Source of the DNA: Eutrophocola sp964629325
GTDB lineage: Bacteria; Pseudomonadota; Gammaproteobacteria; Pseudomonadales; Pseudohongiellaceae
NCBI GenBank assembly: GCA_964629325.1
Contig: CAZVSC010000011.1
Location: forward strand, 1 to 64,000
Length of the DNA: 64,000 nt
Direction of reading: 5' to 3'
The notes beneath the pieces are model-generated. The model had not been told where the DNA came from. It did no database searches and worked only from the letters and a program-made list of their open reading frames with translations. Numbering within the stretch: position 1 is the stretch's first letter; each line of letters opens with the position of its first letter. The translations under genes and the position numbers were made by a program. Below, piece by piece: positions 51,275-59,579 of the stretch.

Positions 51275-51874
51275 ATGATTGAAAAAGCCGCCGATACCTC
51301 CGCCCCTGTTCACGATCTCATCATGAACCGCTGGAGCGGTGTTTCCTATGATCCCGACAAGCCGGTCAGCATTGACGACCTGCGCGCCATGGCCGAAGCC
51401 GCACGCTGGGCGCCGTCCTGTTTCGGTGACCAGCCCTGGCGGGTGATCTTCTGCAGCAAATCCGCTGACGAGTCCGCCTGGCAGCAGGCCTTCGACTGCC
51501 TCGGCGAAGGCAACCAGCCCTGGTGCAAGCACGCCCCTGTACTGGCCATCATCTGCGCCGACTCGCAGTTCTCCAAGAATGACAAACCCAACGGCTGGGG
51601 CGCCTACGATACCGGTGCGGCGGCCTTGAGCCTGTGTTTGCAGGCTGTTCACCTGGGCCTGATGACCCACCAGATGGCGGGCTTCATGCCAGACAAGGCG
51701 CGTACGACGTTCAATATTCCGGCGCGTTACCAGCCGATGGCCATGATGACCATCGGCTACCAGTTGCCCGAAGAGCGCCTGCCGGAGGCATTCCGCGAGC
51801 GTGAGCTGAAGCCGCGCGTTCGCGATCCGCTGGGTGAACATTTCTTTCTCGGTGCCTGGGGCAAAGGATTCTAG
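51275..51874 (+). CDS. nitroreductase family protein
   Basis: A 199-residue FMN-dependent oxidoreductase. NRWSGVSYDP is the N-terminal FMN phosphate segment, RWAPSCFGDQPWR the substrate-side loop, and GYQLPEERLPEAFRERE the C-terminal FMN strand. Probably a homodimeric NAD(P)H reductase of quinones or nitro compounds. AGGAA precedes the ATG. Followed by a two-way terminator. Confidence 0.9.
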   Translation: MIEKAADTSAPVHDLIMNRWSGVSYDPDKPVSIDDLRAMAEAARWAPSCFGDQPWRVIFCSKSADESAWQQAFDCLGEGNQPWCKHAPVLAIICADSQFSKNDKPNGWGAYDTGAAALSLCLQAVHLGLMTHQMAGFMPDKARTTFNIPARYQPMAMMTIGYQLPEERLPEAFRERELKPRVRDPLGEHFFLGAWGKGF

Positions 51875-51878
51875 AAAT

Positions 51879-51908
51879 AAAAAAGCCGGCTTCCTGCCGG
51901 CTTTTTCG
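51879..51908. terminator. bidirectional terminator between nitroreductase and cytochrome genes
   Basis: AAGCCGGC (51883-51890) and GCCGGCTT (51896-51903), loop TTCCT, with A-run before and T-run after, so it can stop transcription from both converging genes. Confidence 0.88.
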
Positions 51909-51925
51909 TCCCCTTGAGCATCCGC

Positions 51926-52390
51926 TCAATAGTAATACTCGGTGTACCCGGGCAGCAGACGATAACGTGAGTTGAGGAAGGCCACGATATCGATCAGCTC
52001 GGTCACCAGCATGTCTTCCTTCAGGTACATGGGCGAACTGACGGTACGGCGGCGCACCTGTTGGGGCAGTTGCTCGAGGTAGTTGTCAGACAGGACGTGG
52101 TCCGGGTTGATGATGGAAGTGACCAGGTCGCCGTAGGTCTTGGCGAAATAGAGATCGCCGCCAAGCACGACAGTCACCGGCCTGGGGCCTGCAAATGCCG
52201 GCAGTTCGATACCGTCAACCGCATGACACTGGTTGCATTCGAGCCTGATGAAGGCGTCCTGCCCGCGCTGTATATCGCCGCTGAGGATGGGGAAGCGGAA
52301 GCTGCCAACCTGATCCGGGTAGGTCCGGCAACCGGCCAGGAACACCAGCGCCAGCACGGCGGCAGATAGCTTGATCCATGTTCTGTTCAC
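51926..52390 (-). CDS. mono-haem c-type cytochrome lipoprotein
   Basis: A 154-residue periplasmic cytochrome. The signal has lipobox LAGC (Cys21), and the haem motif CNQCH is at 52-56; M121 or M127 could be the sixth ligand. It would carry electrons at the periplasmic face; partner unknown. GTG 52390 is preceded by GGAG. A terminator-like stem lies 21 bases upstream of the start and an FNR-like box about 85 bases upstream, suggesting regulated expression. Confidence 0.85.
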   Translation of the reverse strand: MNRTWIKLSAAVLALVFLAGCRTYPDQVGSFRFPILSGDIQRGQDAFIRLECNQCHAVDGIELPAFAGPRPVTVVLGGDLYFAKTYGDLVTSIINPDHVLSDNYLEQLPQQVRRRTVSSPMYLKEDMLVTELIDIVAFLNSRYRLLPGYTEYYY

Positions 52391-52410
52391 GAAGGTCTCC
52401 TCTCTCTGGT

Positions 52411-52435
52411 AAAAACGGCGGATTAAGAGCCGCCG
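52411..52435 (-). terminator. terminator-like stem in the 5' leader of the cytochrome gene
   Basis: On the minus strand CGGCGG, eight bases, CCGCCG and then TTTTT. It is either the distant terminator of the thiolase operon (stop 52582) or an attenuator of the cytochrome gene, whose ribosome site starts about ten bases after the T-tract. Confidence 0.65.
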
Positions 52436-52473
52436 ACTGGTATGAATTCTAGAATCTATCCCGGGCGACTGAT

Positions 52474-52487
52474 TTGACCTAGGTCAT
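52474..52487. promoter_or_regulatory. FNR/CRP-like box
   Basis: TTGAC-CTAG-GTCAT contains the perfect palindrome TGACCTAGGTCA. It resembles the FNR consensus TTGATNNNNATCAA with the AT/CG change seen in some FNR-family sites. It is about 85-100 bases upstream of the cytochrome c start. Confidence 0.45.
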
Positions 52488-52581
52488 CCAGCCCGGCTTC
52501 TGCATTGCCGGAATAAAGTGTGTTATCTGGCCCGTAGCATAACCCGAATGCGTATGGCGGGCCATGATGACGGGCCGTTAA

Positions 52582-53727
52582 TCAAAGGGTGTCTTCGGTA
52601 CCGAATATCGCGGTGACCTGGCTGGCAAGGAAGCCGCCGTTGCCGTTGCAGGCAGCCAGCTTCGCGCCGTCCACCTGGCGTTCGCCGCATTCCCCGCGCA
52701 ACTGCTGCACCGCTTCTATCATCAGGAACATGCCGTACATGCCCGGGTGCACGCAGCTGAGCCCGCCGCCGTTGGTGTTCACCGGCAGCGAGCCACCGGG
52801 CGCAATATTGCCGTTGGCCACGAAATGCCCGCCCTCGCCTTTCGCGCAGAAGCCCATATCCTCGAGGAAAAGTATGGTGTTGATAGTGAAGGCGTCATAC
52901 AGCTCCACGACATCGATATCCGCCGGGGTGACGCCAGCCATGGCGAACGCCGCCGCCGCTGCTTCCTTTGCCGGGGTGACGCACAGGTTGGGCATGGCAG
53001 AGATCAGGTTGTGGTCCGTGCGGCTGCCGACGCCAAGCATGTACACCGGTTTCTTCGGGAAGTCCTTTGCGCGGTCGCTGCGCACCATGATCATCGCGGC
53101 GCCGCCGTCGCTGACCAGGCAGCAGTCGAGCAGGCCGAGCGGGTCCACGATCATGCGCGCGTTCACCACATCTTCCACGGTGAGTGGATCGCGCATGGTG
53201 GCCGCGGGATTGAGCTGCGCCCATTTCCGCGCCGATACTGCCACTTCCGCCAGCTGCTCCTTCGTGGTGCCGTACTCGTGCATGTGCCTGGCTGCGGCCA
53301 GGGCATAGGGAGTGATCGGGTTGCGCGGCTTGTAGATGTCCTCCACGGTATGCATGGCAGGTGGATGGGTGAACGGGCCGGAGGCGCTGTTGCTGCCGTA
53401 GCAGATCAGGGCGACATTGCACAAACCCAGATGCAGCGCGGCGGCTGCGGACTGCATGGAATTCACGAACACCGAACCGCCGGTATTGGTGCCATCCATG
53501 TACGTGGGGTTGAGGCCGAAGTACTCGGCAACGGTGAGCGGTGTCAGCAGTTCCACGAAGTTGGCGCTGAAGATACCATCGATCTCGTTTTTCTGGATGC
53601 CGGCGTCAAGGATGGCACGTTCAACCGCCCTGGCCATGATCTCCATGTGGTTCATCCCGGGCAGGCCGGTGAACTCGGTGAGGCCGACCCCCACAACCGC
53701 GGCACTGCCGCGCAATGGGGCTACCAT
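52582..53727 (-). CDS. thiolase-like protein (SCP-x/Ltp2 type)
   Basis: A 381-residue thiolase-fold protein. The position of the nucleophilic Cys reads TNTGGSVFVNSMQSA, so the classical CxS is missing; VVELYDAFTINTILFLEDMG followed by FCAKGEGG and PVNTNGGGLS are shared with Ltp2-type proteins that catalyse retro-aldol cleavage in steroid side-chain breakdown. It overlaps the downstream end of a DUF35 OB-fold gene, the usual obligate partner. A role in catabolism of a bulky acyl-CoA is likely; sterol is only one option. Confidence 0.8.
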   Translation of the reverse strand: MVAPLRGSAAVVGVGLTEFTGLPGMNHMEIMARAVERAILDAGIQKNEIDGIFSANFVELLTPLTVAEYFGLNPTYMDGTNTGGSVFVNSMQSAAAALHLGLCNVALICYGSNSASGPFTHPPAMHTVEDIYKPRNPITPYALAAARHMHEYGTTKEQLAEVAVSARKWAQLNPAATMRDPLTVEDVVNARMIVDPLGLLDCCLVSDGGAAMIMVRSDRAKDFPKKPVYMLGVGSRTDHNLISAMPNLCVTPAKEAAAAAFAMAGVTPADIDVVELYDAFTINTILFLEDMGFCAKGEGGHFVANGNIAPGGSLPVNTNGGGLSCVHPGMYGMFLMIEAVQQLRGECGERQVDGAKLAACNGNGGFLASQVTAIFGTEDTL

Positions 53728-54131
53728 TCCTTGTCCCCCTGTTCCTTGTTGTAAAAGACCACGGCCGGCTTGTCGTCGATCAGGCCGACGTGCGCACTCA
53801 CGGCCATGCCGATGGTGACTTGATCGGGATCCACGTCCATGACGCGGCTCATCATGCGCGGGCCCTCTTCCAGGTCGATGAGGGAGATATTGTAGTCACC
53901 GCCCCGTTCTGGTTTGCGGCGGACAACGGACGTGGAGTAGACGATGCCGCGGCCACTGACCTCGACCCACTTCAGGTCACTGGAGCCGCAGTGGTTGCAC
54001 AGGTAACGGGGATAGAAAACGTGGCCGCCGCAATCCTTGCATTGCTGGATGCGGAATTCGCCTTGGGAAACGTGGTCCTCGAAGACCTGCAGGGGACCGG
54101 GCTGGCCGGTGTCGTTCTTGTTGTTGTCCAC
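53721..54131 (-). CDS. DUF35 zinc-ribbon/OB-fold protein
   Basis: A 136-residue protein with rubredoxin-like zinc ribbon CKDCGGHVFYPRYLCNHC near residues 31-48, then an OB fold. Such proteins pair with thiolase-like or hydratase partners and form part of the acyl-CoA channel (for example ChsH2 and Ltp2 systems). GTG 54131 has AGGA upstream. Seven-base overlap with the thiolase-like gene shows translational coupling. Confidence 0.88.
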   Translation of the reverse strand: MDNNKNDTGQPGPLQVFEDHVSQGEFRIQQCKDCGGHVFYPRYLCNHCGSSDLKWVEVSGRGIVYSTSVVRRKPERGGDYNISLIDLEEGPRMMSRVMDVDPDQVTIGMAVSAHVGLIDDKPAVVFYNKEQGDKEW

Positions 54132-54260
54132 TTGGTATCCTGTTCTGGGCTTTTCTTGCAGCGGGCGATTCTAGCACTTTTTCCCGGCAGGGCCGAAATT
54201 GACATTCCCCTGTGCCTCGGTCATATTGCGCCCCCTGTTCATGCCAAGTATTTCTTCAAC

Positions 54261-55025
54261 GTGGAATTCGAACTCAGCGTAATAAGCGTGTCGCTGCTCG
54301 TTGTGGCTGGCTTCCTTGCCGGCTTCATTAACACCATCGCCGGCGGCGGCTCGATGCTTACCCTGCCCGCCTTCATGATCCTCGGCCTGCCGGCGGATAT
54401 CGCCAACGCCACCAACCGTGTCGGAATCTTCCTGCAGTCCCTGGCCGGCATGCGCGGTTTTCACAAGGAAGGCAAGCTGGCGCCGGCCACGATCGTGCCA
54501 ACGCTGCTGCCAACTCTGAGCGGCGCCCTGTTCGGGTCGCTGCTGGCGTCCTACCTGCCTGTCACCTGGCTGAAGCCGACCCTCCTGGCCACCATGCTTG
54601 GCATGGCCGCGATCATGCTGGTCAAACCCTCAGTCGTTGCCCCGCCGGAAGGCACGCCGGCCTTCACCCTGCGTGAGCGGCCAACGGCTGCCATCGGGCT
54701 CTTCGTGGCGGGCTTTTACGGGGGATTCATCCAGGCCGGCGTTGGCTTCCTGCTGATTGCCGCCGTGGCCGGCGGCCTGCGTTACGACCTGGTGAGGGCC
54801 AATGCCCTGAAAGTGGCCATCACCGCCGCGCTCACCGTGATCGCCCTGGTGGTCTTCATTGCCAGGGACCAGGTAATGTGGGTACCGGGACTGGTCATGG
54901 CGGTGGGGACGGTGGTCGGTGCCTCCATCAGCGTGAAGTTCGCCATCAGGGTTCCCCAGGCCGTGCTCAAGTGGGTGTTGTTCGTGATGGTGCTGCTAAC
55001 CTGCGGCGCCGCCTATTTTAGCTGA
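54261..55025 (+). CDS. TauE/SafE family permease (YfcA-like)
   Basis: About 254 residues, eight helices. GFLAGFINTIAGGGSMLTLP and the second-repeat GGFIQAGVGFLLI are the two TauE/SafE signatures. The family exports or imports sulfite, sulfoacetate and other anions. An open frame runs far upstream but is only the shadow of the DUF35 gene; GTG 54261 starts just before the first helix, with no good ribosome site. The TGA stop lies in a TTTTAGC-TGAAGGC 7-mer pair. Confidence 0.83.
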   Translation: MEFELSVISVSLLVVAGFLAGFINTIAGGGSMLTLPAFMILGLPADIANATNRVGIFLQSLAGMRGFHKEGKLAPATIVPTLLPTLSGALFGSLLASYLPVTWLKPTLLATMLGMAAIMLVKPSVVAPPEGTPAFTLRERPTAAIGLFVAGFYGGFIQAGVGFLLIAAVAGGLRYDLVRANALKVAITAALTVIALVVFIARDQVMWVPGLVMAVGTVVGASISVKFAIRVPQAVLKWVLFVMVLLTCGAAYFS

Positions 55026-55090
55026 AGGCAGTCCAGTGCCAATCCGGGGCAGCCATCGCTTGTTCTAGCTTTTAGCTGCAGGGTAGCAGC
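55016..55090. repeat. 7-mer arrays between convergent transporter genes
   Basis: Left copy: TTTTAGC (55016) and TGAAGGC (55023). Right copy: TTCTAGC (55063), TTTTAGC (55070), TGCAGGG (55077), TAGCAGC (55084), exact 7-base steps and the same orientation. The TGA of the TauE gene (55023-55025) and the TAA of the MATE gene (55072-55074) lie in these units. Confidence 0.7.
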
Positions 55091-56439
55091 CCCAATTCCC
55101 GGCACACCTTCCGAATCATGTAATAGGCGAATCCGCAGGCAAGGATGTTGCCGGCTGCCGCGCCCATGAACAATCCTTTCAGCCCCCAGATCTGCGAGCC
55201 GGCCCAGGCCAGCGGAATATAAAACACCATCAGTCGCGTGAAAGTTAGAAGCAGTGCGATGCGCGGTCGGCGCATCACGTTGAGAGACACCATGCACAGC
55301 ACCACGACGCCATGGGCACCATAGGTCAGCGGCAGGATAAGCAGATAGGTCCTGATTACGTCGATGACGCGCGCGTCGTCGCTGAACGTGCGGGCGATCG
55401 AATCGCCCAGAACAAGCAGCAACAGGTACACGAGGCACTGGAAGCAGAGCACGAACTTCAGGCAGCCCATGAGGGCGCTATAGGCACGGTCGGTGCGACC
55501 GGCACCCAGGTTCTGCCCGATGAACATCGGCAACGTCGATGACAGCGCCATGACAAAGATCAGGCTGATGGTTTCCACCCGGCTGCCGACTCCAAAACCC
55601 GCCACCACCACATCCCCGAACGTCGCAACCATTCCGGTCATGATGGCCGCCGCCAGCGGCGTCATGATGTTGGCACCCATGGCGGGTACGCCTATGCCGA
55701 GGATCTGGCGCCAGTTGTCCTGCAGGTGGTGCCATTTCGGCGCCGCCAAATCGATCAGCTTTTCATGGAAGCCCAGCACGTAGAATGACACGCACAAGGT
55801 CAGGCTGGCCGCCAGCAATGTAGCCACGGCAGCACCGCGAATGCCCATTGCCGGAAACGGGCCGATGCCGAAAATCAGGAGGGGATCGAGGGTTATGTTC
55901 AGTACTGACAGGCAGGCCGCCAGTGTGGCTGACATACGGATATTGCCCATCGAGCGAAACGTGCTGTTGCCGATGACGACAAGCATCAGCGGCGGCAGTG
56001 CCACCAGAAGGATATTGAGGTAGTCGCGAATGAACGGCAGTGTACGCTCGTCAGCACCGAGCAGGCGGAACAACGGATCGATGATGATGCTGCCGATCAT
56101 CGCCACCACAACAGCAAACAGCGCCGCAAACATAAGGCCGTCACTGATCAGTCGCGAGGATTCGGCAAACCGGCTCTCCCCGATCAGGCGCGAATTCAAC
56201 GAACTCATGCCCATGCCGATACCCAGCGCAAGGCTGATGTAGATCATGTGCACGGGGATCACGAAACTGGCCGCCGCCAGCTCCAGGGTACCGAGCCGGC
56301 TGATGTAGAAGGTATCGACGATGCCCATCAGGTGCATTGCCACATTGCCGATGAGCGCGGAAAACGTCAGCCGGACCATCAGTGGCCGGATCGGCTCCGT
56401 CACTATGCGCCGTGACCTGGCGGCAGCTTTCTCGCTCAT
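55072..56439 (-). CDS. MATE family efflux transporter
   Basis: About 455 residues with twelve helices in two MATE halves; the N-terminal half has VDTFYISRLGTLELAAASF, the second GVPAMGANIMTPLAAAIMTG. A cation-coupled multidrug exporter of the NorM/DinF superfamily. The ATG at 56439 (SEKAAARSRR) starts before the first helix; a frame from 56526 has no support. Its 5' leader contains a large nested inverted repeat at 56502-56602. The stop is inside a 7-mer array. Confidence 0.92.
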   Translation of the reverse strand: MSEKAAARSRRIVTEPIRPLMVRLTFSALIGNVAMHLMGIVDTFYISRLGTLELAAASFVIPVHMIYISLALGIGMGMSSLNSRLIGESRFAESSRLISDGLMFAALFAVVVAMIGSIIIDPLFRLLGADERTLPFIRDYLNILLVALPPLMLVVIGNSTFRSMGNIRMSATLAACLSVLNITLDPLLIFGIGPFPAMGIRGAAVATLLAASLTLCVSFYVLGFHEKLIDLAAPKWHHLQDNWRQILGIGVPAMGANIMTPLAAAIMTGMVATFGDVVVAGFGVGSRVETISLIFVMALSSTLPMFIGQNLGAGRTDRAYSALMGCLKFVLCFQCLVYLLLLVLGDSIARTFSDDARVIDVIRTYLLILPLTYGAHGVVVLCMVSLNVMRRPRIALLLTFTRLMVFYIPLAWAGSQIWGLKGLFMGAAAGNILACGFAYYMIRKVCRELGLLPCS

Positions 56440-56501
56440 CCCGATATGTCTTCTGTTAATTCGCCACGAAATAAATCCGATTATAAATGCGACGCGCAGG
56501 C

Positions 56502-56602
56502 GGCGTAACGAGCGAAGGCGAGCCAAGAAAAAAAGTTTTAACGCGAGGACAGTACAAGTAGTACGTGACGACGCGGGAATACTTTTTTACCGCTCAGTTG
56601 CC
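56502..56602. repeat. nested inverted repeat upstream of the MATE gene
   Basis: Outer arms GGCGTAACGAGCG (56502-56514) and CGCTCAGTTGCC (56591-56602), with two small mismatches; middle arms AAAAAAAGT (56528-56536) and ACTTTTTT (56581-56588); then CGCG (56542 and 56572) and at the centre GTAC-AAGTA-GTAC (56552-56564). All are symmetrical about one axis near 56555. It could be an RNA leader of the MATE gene, an intergenic repeat copy, or a cruciform. Confidence 0.65.
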
Positions 56603-56635
56603 GGGTGCAGTAGCCACTAATGCCCTTTTCAGGCA

Positions 56636-56666
56636 ATAAAAAAGAGGGCGATTGCCCTCTTTTTTA
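56636..56666 (-). terminator. terminator of the two-gene membrane protein operon
   Basis: AAGAGGGC (56642-56649), loop GATT, GCCCTCTT (56654-56661), with T-tract in both directions. It follows the minus-strand gene at 56681-57178. Confidence 0.85.
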
Positions 56667-56680
56667 CCGCATGAAAAGCT

Positions 56681-57178
56681 TTAGTACTCAACGTAAGGAA
56701 TCATACGTCCGAAGATGATAACTCCGACCCAAATGGCGATTGAAATGAAGGCAATCACCTTGGCGCGGAATTCCGCATCTTCACCATCCGCCAGCTGCTC
56801 CAGGATCTTGTGTTCACCGAACCAGAACCACAGGGCATTCAGGCCGGCGATAACGATCAGGCCCATCTTCCACTGGAAGGCAATGTTCGGGAAATACCGG
56901 AACGGGTTGGCACACAAGAAGGCAATACCGGACAACAGGTTGACCATAAAGGCGCCGATTGCGACCGGGATGAACTTCAGTGCGGCATTCATGTTGATGA
57001 AGCGGCCAAAACCAATGACGCGAACGTCAATCACCAGCAGGGCGCCGAACATTATGGCGAGGCCGATGAAGTGAACGGTTTCCATCATCGGGAAGAGCCA
57101 GAAAATATTGCGCATCTGCTCGCCCAGCCAGGTGGCTTCAAGCCAGGAGGCTAACGGTGCATAAGTATCATAATCCAT
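56681..57178 (-). CDS. four-helix membrane protein (DUF6644-like), copy 2
   Basis: A 165-residue protein with four helices. METVHFIGLAIMFGALLVID plus VRVIGFGR resembles DUF6644/DUF2214-like proteins, with a conserved His in helix 1 that could bind a cofactor. GGGGAGG five bases before the ATG is a strong ribosome site. Related in layout to the upstream gene (13 bases away); the two probably form a heteromer in the inner membrane. Function unknown. Confidence 0.7.
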   Translation of the reverse strand: MDYDTYAPLASWLEATWLGEQMRNIFWLFPMMETVHFIGLAIMFGALLVIDVRVIGFGRFINMNAALKFIPVAIGAFMVNLLSGIAFLCANPFRYFPNIAFQWKMGLIVIAGLNALWFWFGEHKILEQLADGEDAEFRAKVIAFISIAIWVGVIIFGRMIPYVEY

Positions 57179-57191
57179 ATTCCACCTCCCC

Positions 57192-57641
57192 TTACATGTA
57201 AGCCATCAGACGGCCGGTGATGACGCCACCGAACCAACACAAGATACAGGCAGCAGAAAAGACCTTGGTCATATTCTCACTGCTTTCCCCACGAATACTG
57301 TTCATTACCACTTTCATCAGGATGCCGCCCAGCACGATAAAGGCTATCTTGAGCTGGAATGCGCCCTGGAAGAAATACGTGGTGGGCGTGTTGCAGAACA
57401 GGATCAGACCGGATATCAGGTTAATAATGAACCCTATCCAGCCGATGATGAAGAGCTTGTCAAAGGCCAGAGCCGAAACACCTTTGGCGTAGCCGAGCAC
57501 CCTGAAGTTCAGGGCCACTACGACACCCATTACTGTTGCCATGCCGACAGCATGGCTCGAAAGTACAATCGGGTAGCCCCACAGGGATTCACGAATGAAT
57601 ACCCCCAATTGACCTTCTTCAAGCCAAACTAAAAAACCCAT
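57192..57641 (-). CDS. four-helix membrane protein (DUF6644-like), copy 1
   Basis: A 149-residue protein of four helices, with SSHAVGMATVMGVVVALNFR and then VLGYAKG aligning with HFIGLAIMFGALLVIDVR and VIGFGR of the downstream protein: same His, same spacing to an Arg-Val/Leu-x-Gly. First gene of a two-gene operon ending at the terminator at 56636-56666. No function is known. Confidence 0.7.
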   Translation of the reverse strand: MGFLVWLEEGQLGVFIRESLWGYPIVLSSHAVGMATVMGVVVALNFRVLGYAKGVSALAFDKLFIIGWIGFIINLISGLILFCNTPTTYFFQGAFQLKIAFIVLGGILMKVVMNSIRGESSENMTKVFSAACILCWFGGVITGRLMAYM

Positions 57642-58126
57642 AGTTTATTACCCATTTACCAACCGGTTTTGTGATCCGGGATTACAGCACACTGCCTGGG
57701 CCCGTTAAAGCCAGGGCAATTCATGAATCATGATTGGTTGATCAATATCAAAGTCGTGTGCCGAGTCATTCCGGTCTTATTTTTTGCGCCCCCCGAAGAG
57801 TTGACAGTTTTGCACTGCAATCTCTTAAAAAGCACGCTTAAAGTAAACCACATCCCTGCAAGATTCAAGCTGGTGAAGCTACCCAGGTTTGCAGTAATTG
57901 CCTGCCCTGCGCCTTGATCAGGAAGTGCGCAATTGTAATAACAAGTCCCTGCACAAGGGTGCAAATATTAAGGAAAACACCTGCTTTTCCTGGGGTCTTT
58001 GACCTGCGTCGGCAATGGCGCAACCGGACCCGTAAAGATGCACAAAAAGGCTGGCATTGCCAGGCTGGTGCTTACCGTTATGCCCTGCGTCTATAATGCA
58101 CTCCTTTTGCAACCGGGAGCCGATCC
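57642..58126. promoter_or_regulatory. divergent gap between the membrane-protein operon and ppnP
   Basis: 485 bases without a supported gene. TTGACA at 57801-57806 with a CTTAAA 17 bases on is a weak promoter match. TATAAT at 58092-58097 is a good -10 for ppnP, 30 bases before its ATG, with no clear -35. TGCCTGG/CCAGGGCA arms lie at about 57692-57719. Nothing suggests a tRNA or small protein. Confidence 0.45.
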
Positions 58127-58435
58127 ATGTCATCTTTCAGCAATGTCAGCGTCACCAAAAACGCCAATATCTACTTCGACGGCAAAGTCACCAGCCGCAC
58201 GGTGCACTTCCCCGACGGCACCCGCAAGACCCTGGGCATCATGCTGCCCGGAGATTACGAGTTCGGCACCGACTGCCATGAACTGATGGAAATCCTGTCC
58301 GGCGACCTGGAGATCCAGCTGCCCGGAGAGGAGTGGAAGAAGATCGGTGGCGGGGATTCTTTTGAAGTTCCTGCTAACGCGAAATTCAAGCTGAAGATAG
58401 CCGCCGTTACCGACTACTGCTGCAGCTACTCCTGA
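58127..58435 (+). CDS. ppnP: pyrimidine/purine nucleoside phosphorylase
   Basis: A 102-residue cupin of the DUF1255/PpnP (YaiE) family that phosphorolyses several nucleosides. Motifs: FDGKVTSRTVHFPDGTRKTL, GIMLPGDYEFGTD, SGDLEIQLPGE, and the ending DYCCSY that is nearly invariant. Cytoplasmic, single gene with its own promoter (TATAAT at 58092). Confidence 0.95.
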   Translation: MSSFSNVSVTKNANIYFDGKVTSRTVHFPDGTRKTLGIMLPGDYEFGTDCHELMEILSGDLEIQLPGEEWKKIGGGDSFEVPANAKFKLKIAAVTDYCCSYS

Positions 58436-58445
58436 TATTTAACCC

Positions 58446-59558
58446 TCAGCGAACCATTTCCAGGTAACCCCGGCCTACTGTTTCACCAGTGGTGCTGTCG
58501 ATGACATCGACGGCACCTTCCCAGTACCGGATGGTGACGTCCATCAGCTGGTCAGGAAACGCGGCGCGAATCCGCCAGTCATTATCCCGCCAGCGCATGC
58601 GCCATTCGACTGTATAGACGGTTCCGTCGGGAGCGGCCCAGGTGTCCAGGGGCTCGAGCACGATATCGTCGCGCGTCACCGGTGTCTGTGTCCCCATCAG
58701 GCTCGTGTAGTTGCCGCTGCTGTTGGCATGAGCCTTGCCTTCCAAATCGCGCAACTGGTAATACATGAGTTCGCTGCTGTTATCGAACTGTAGTGAAAAC
58801 CAGTCCCAGCCGGACTGGTCCGCGGCCAGGGCACTGGTACTCCATTCGCGGTCGAGCCAGCTCGATCCCGTCACCGTGAACGCCTGCCCGTGCACATGCA
58901 CCTGCCCCGAGGTGTCCAGCCGGGTGATGCTGTAATAATAGGAGGCGTTGCCCGGCGCCGGGCTTTTCTGGCTGAGACCGTTGTCACCCTGCAATACCGG
59001 TGTTTTTTTCGCGTCCAGGCGCAGCGCCAGCGAAAACTCCGCGGAGATCACTTCCAGTTCCCAGGGAAATTCATTGCCCCTCGCAATCAACTGCCAGTCC
59101 TGCAGCCACACGCGAAACGGATCGAGGCTCGCACCGGCCAGGCCGGGCTCCTGCCGGGTGAAAATTTCCGCAGCCATATGCTCGCCGCTGGCGACATCGC
59201 TGACAGCGGCGTGACCCATCCAGACATGGTCTGTGCACCAGGCATTGCCATCGTCACAGGAATTGTTTGCCGATGGTCGGATGGCGGAGCGAAAAAAGGT
59301 CACCTGGTAGCCAAAGCGCCGGCCCTGGTCGGTTTCCACGTTACCGGTCAGGTACCACCATTCATTACGATAGCCCTCATGGGGGCCGTGATCGGCAGGG
59401 AAGGAAAAGCGCCGCGGCGCCTGCGCACGTGCGTAGCCGGTAATATCGTCACTGGCCAGCACATCTATCGCAGACAGGCGTGCGGTTTCCTGCTCCGGCG
59501 TTTCGGAACAGGCTGCAAGCAGCAACGGCAACATGATTTTCAGCCAGCGATGGACCAC
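58446..59558 (-). CDS. AttH/CrtC-like lipocalin-fold lipoprotein
   Basis: A 370-residue protein. Signal with lipobox LAAC near residue 17. The family core is FPADHGPHEGYRNEWWYLTG with the conserved EWWY, DHVWMGHAAVSD, and WLDREWSTSAL with DWFSLQFD: the AttH/carotenoid 1,2-hydratase-like fold. Here it is the last gene of an operon with an ABC permease and ATPase, matching attEFGH-type clusters, so a periplasmic partner in export is more likely than carotenoid hydration. Confidence 0.85.
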   Translation of the reverse strand: MVHRWLKIMLPLLLAACSETPEQETARLSAIDVLASDDITGYARAQAPRRFSFPADHGPHEGYRNEWWYLTGNVETDQGRRFGYQVTFFRSAIRPSANNSCDDGNAWCTDHVWMGHAAVSDVASGEHMAAEIFTRQEPGLAGASLDPFRVWLQDWQLIARGNEFPWELEVISAEFSLALRLDAKKTPVLQGDNGLSQKSPAPGNASYYYSITRLDTSGQVHVHGQAFTVTGSSWLDREWSTSALAADQSGWDWFSLQFDNSSELMYYQLRDLEGKAHANSSGNYTSLMGTQTPVTRDDIVLEPLDTWAAPDGTVYTVEWRMRWRDNDWRIRAAFPDQLMDVTIRYWEGAVDVIDSTTGETVGRGYLEMVR

Positions 59559-59579
59559 ATCTTATCCTCATTCCTTAGC

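Noticed and set aside
53715..54260. Upstream extension of the TauE gene giving a 436-residue protein.
   Set aside because: The added 180 residues are antisense to the DUF35 gene and have no membrane or family pattern.
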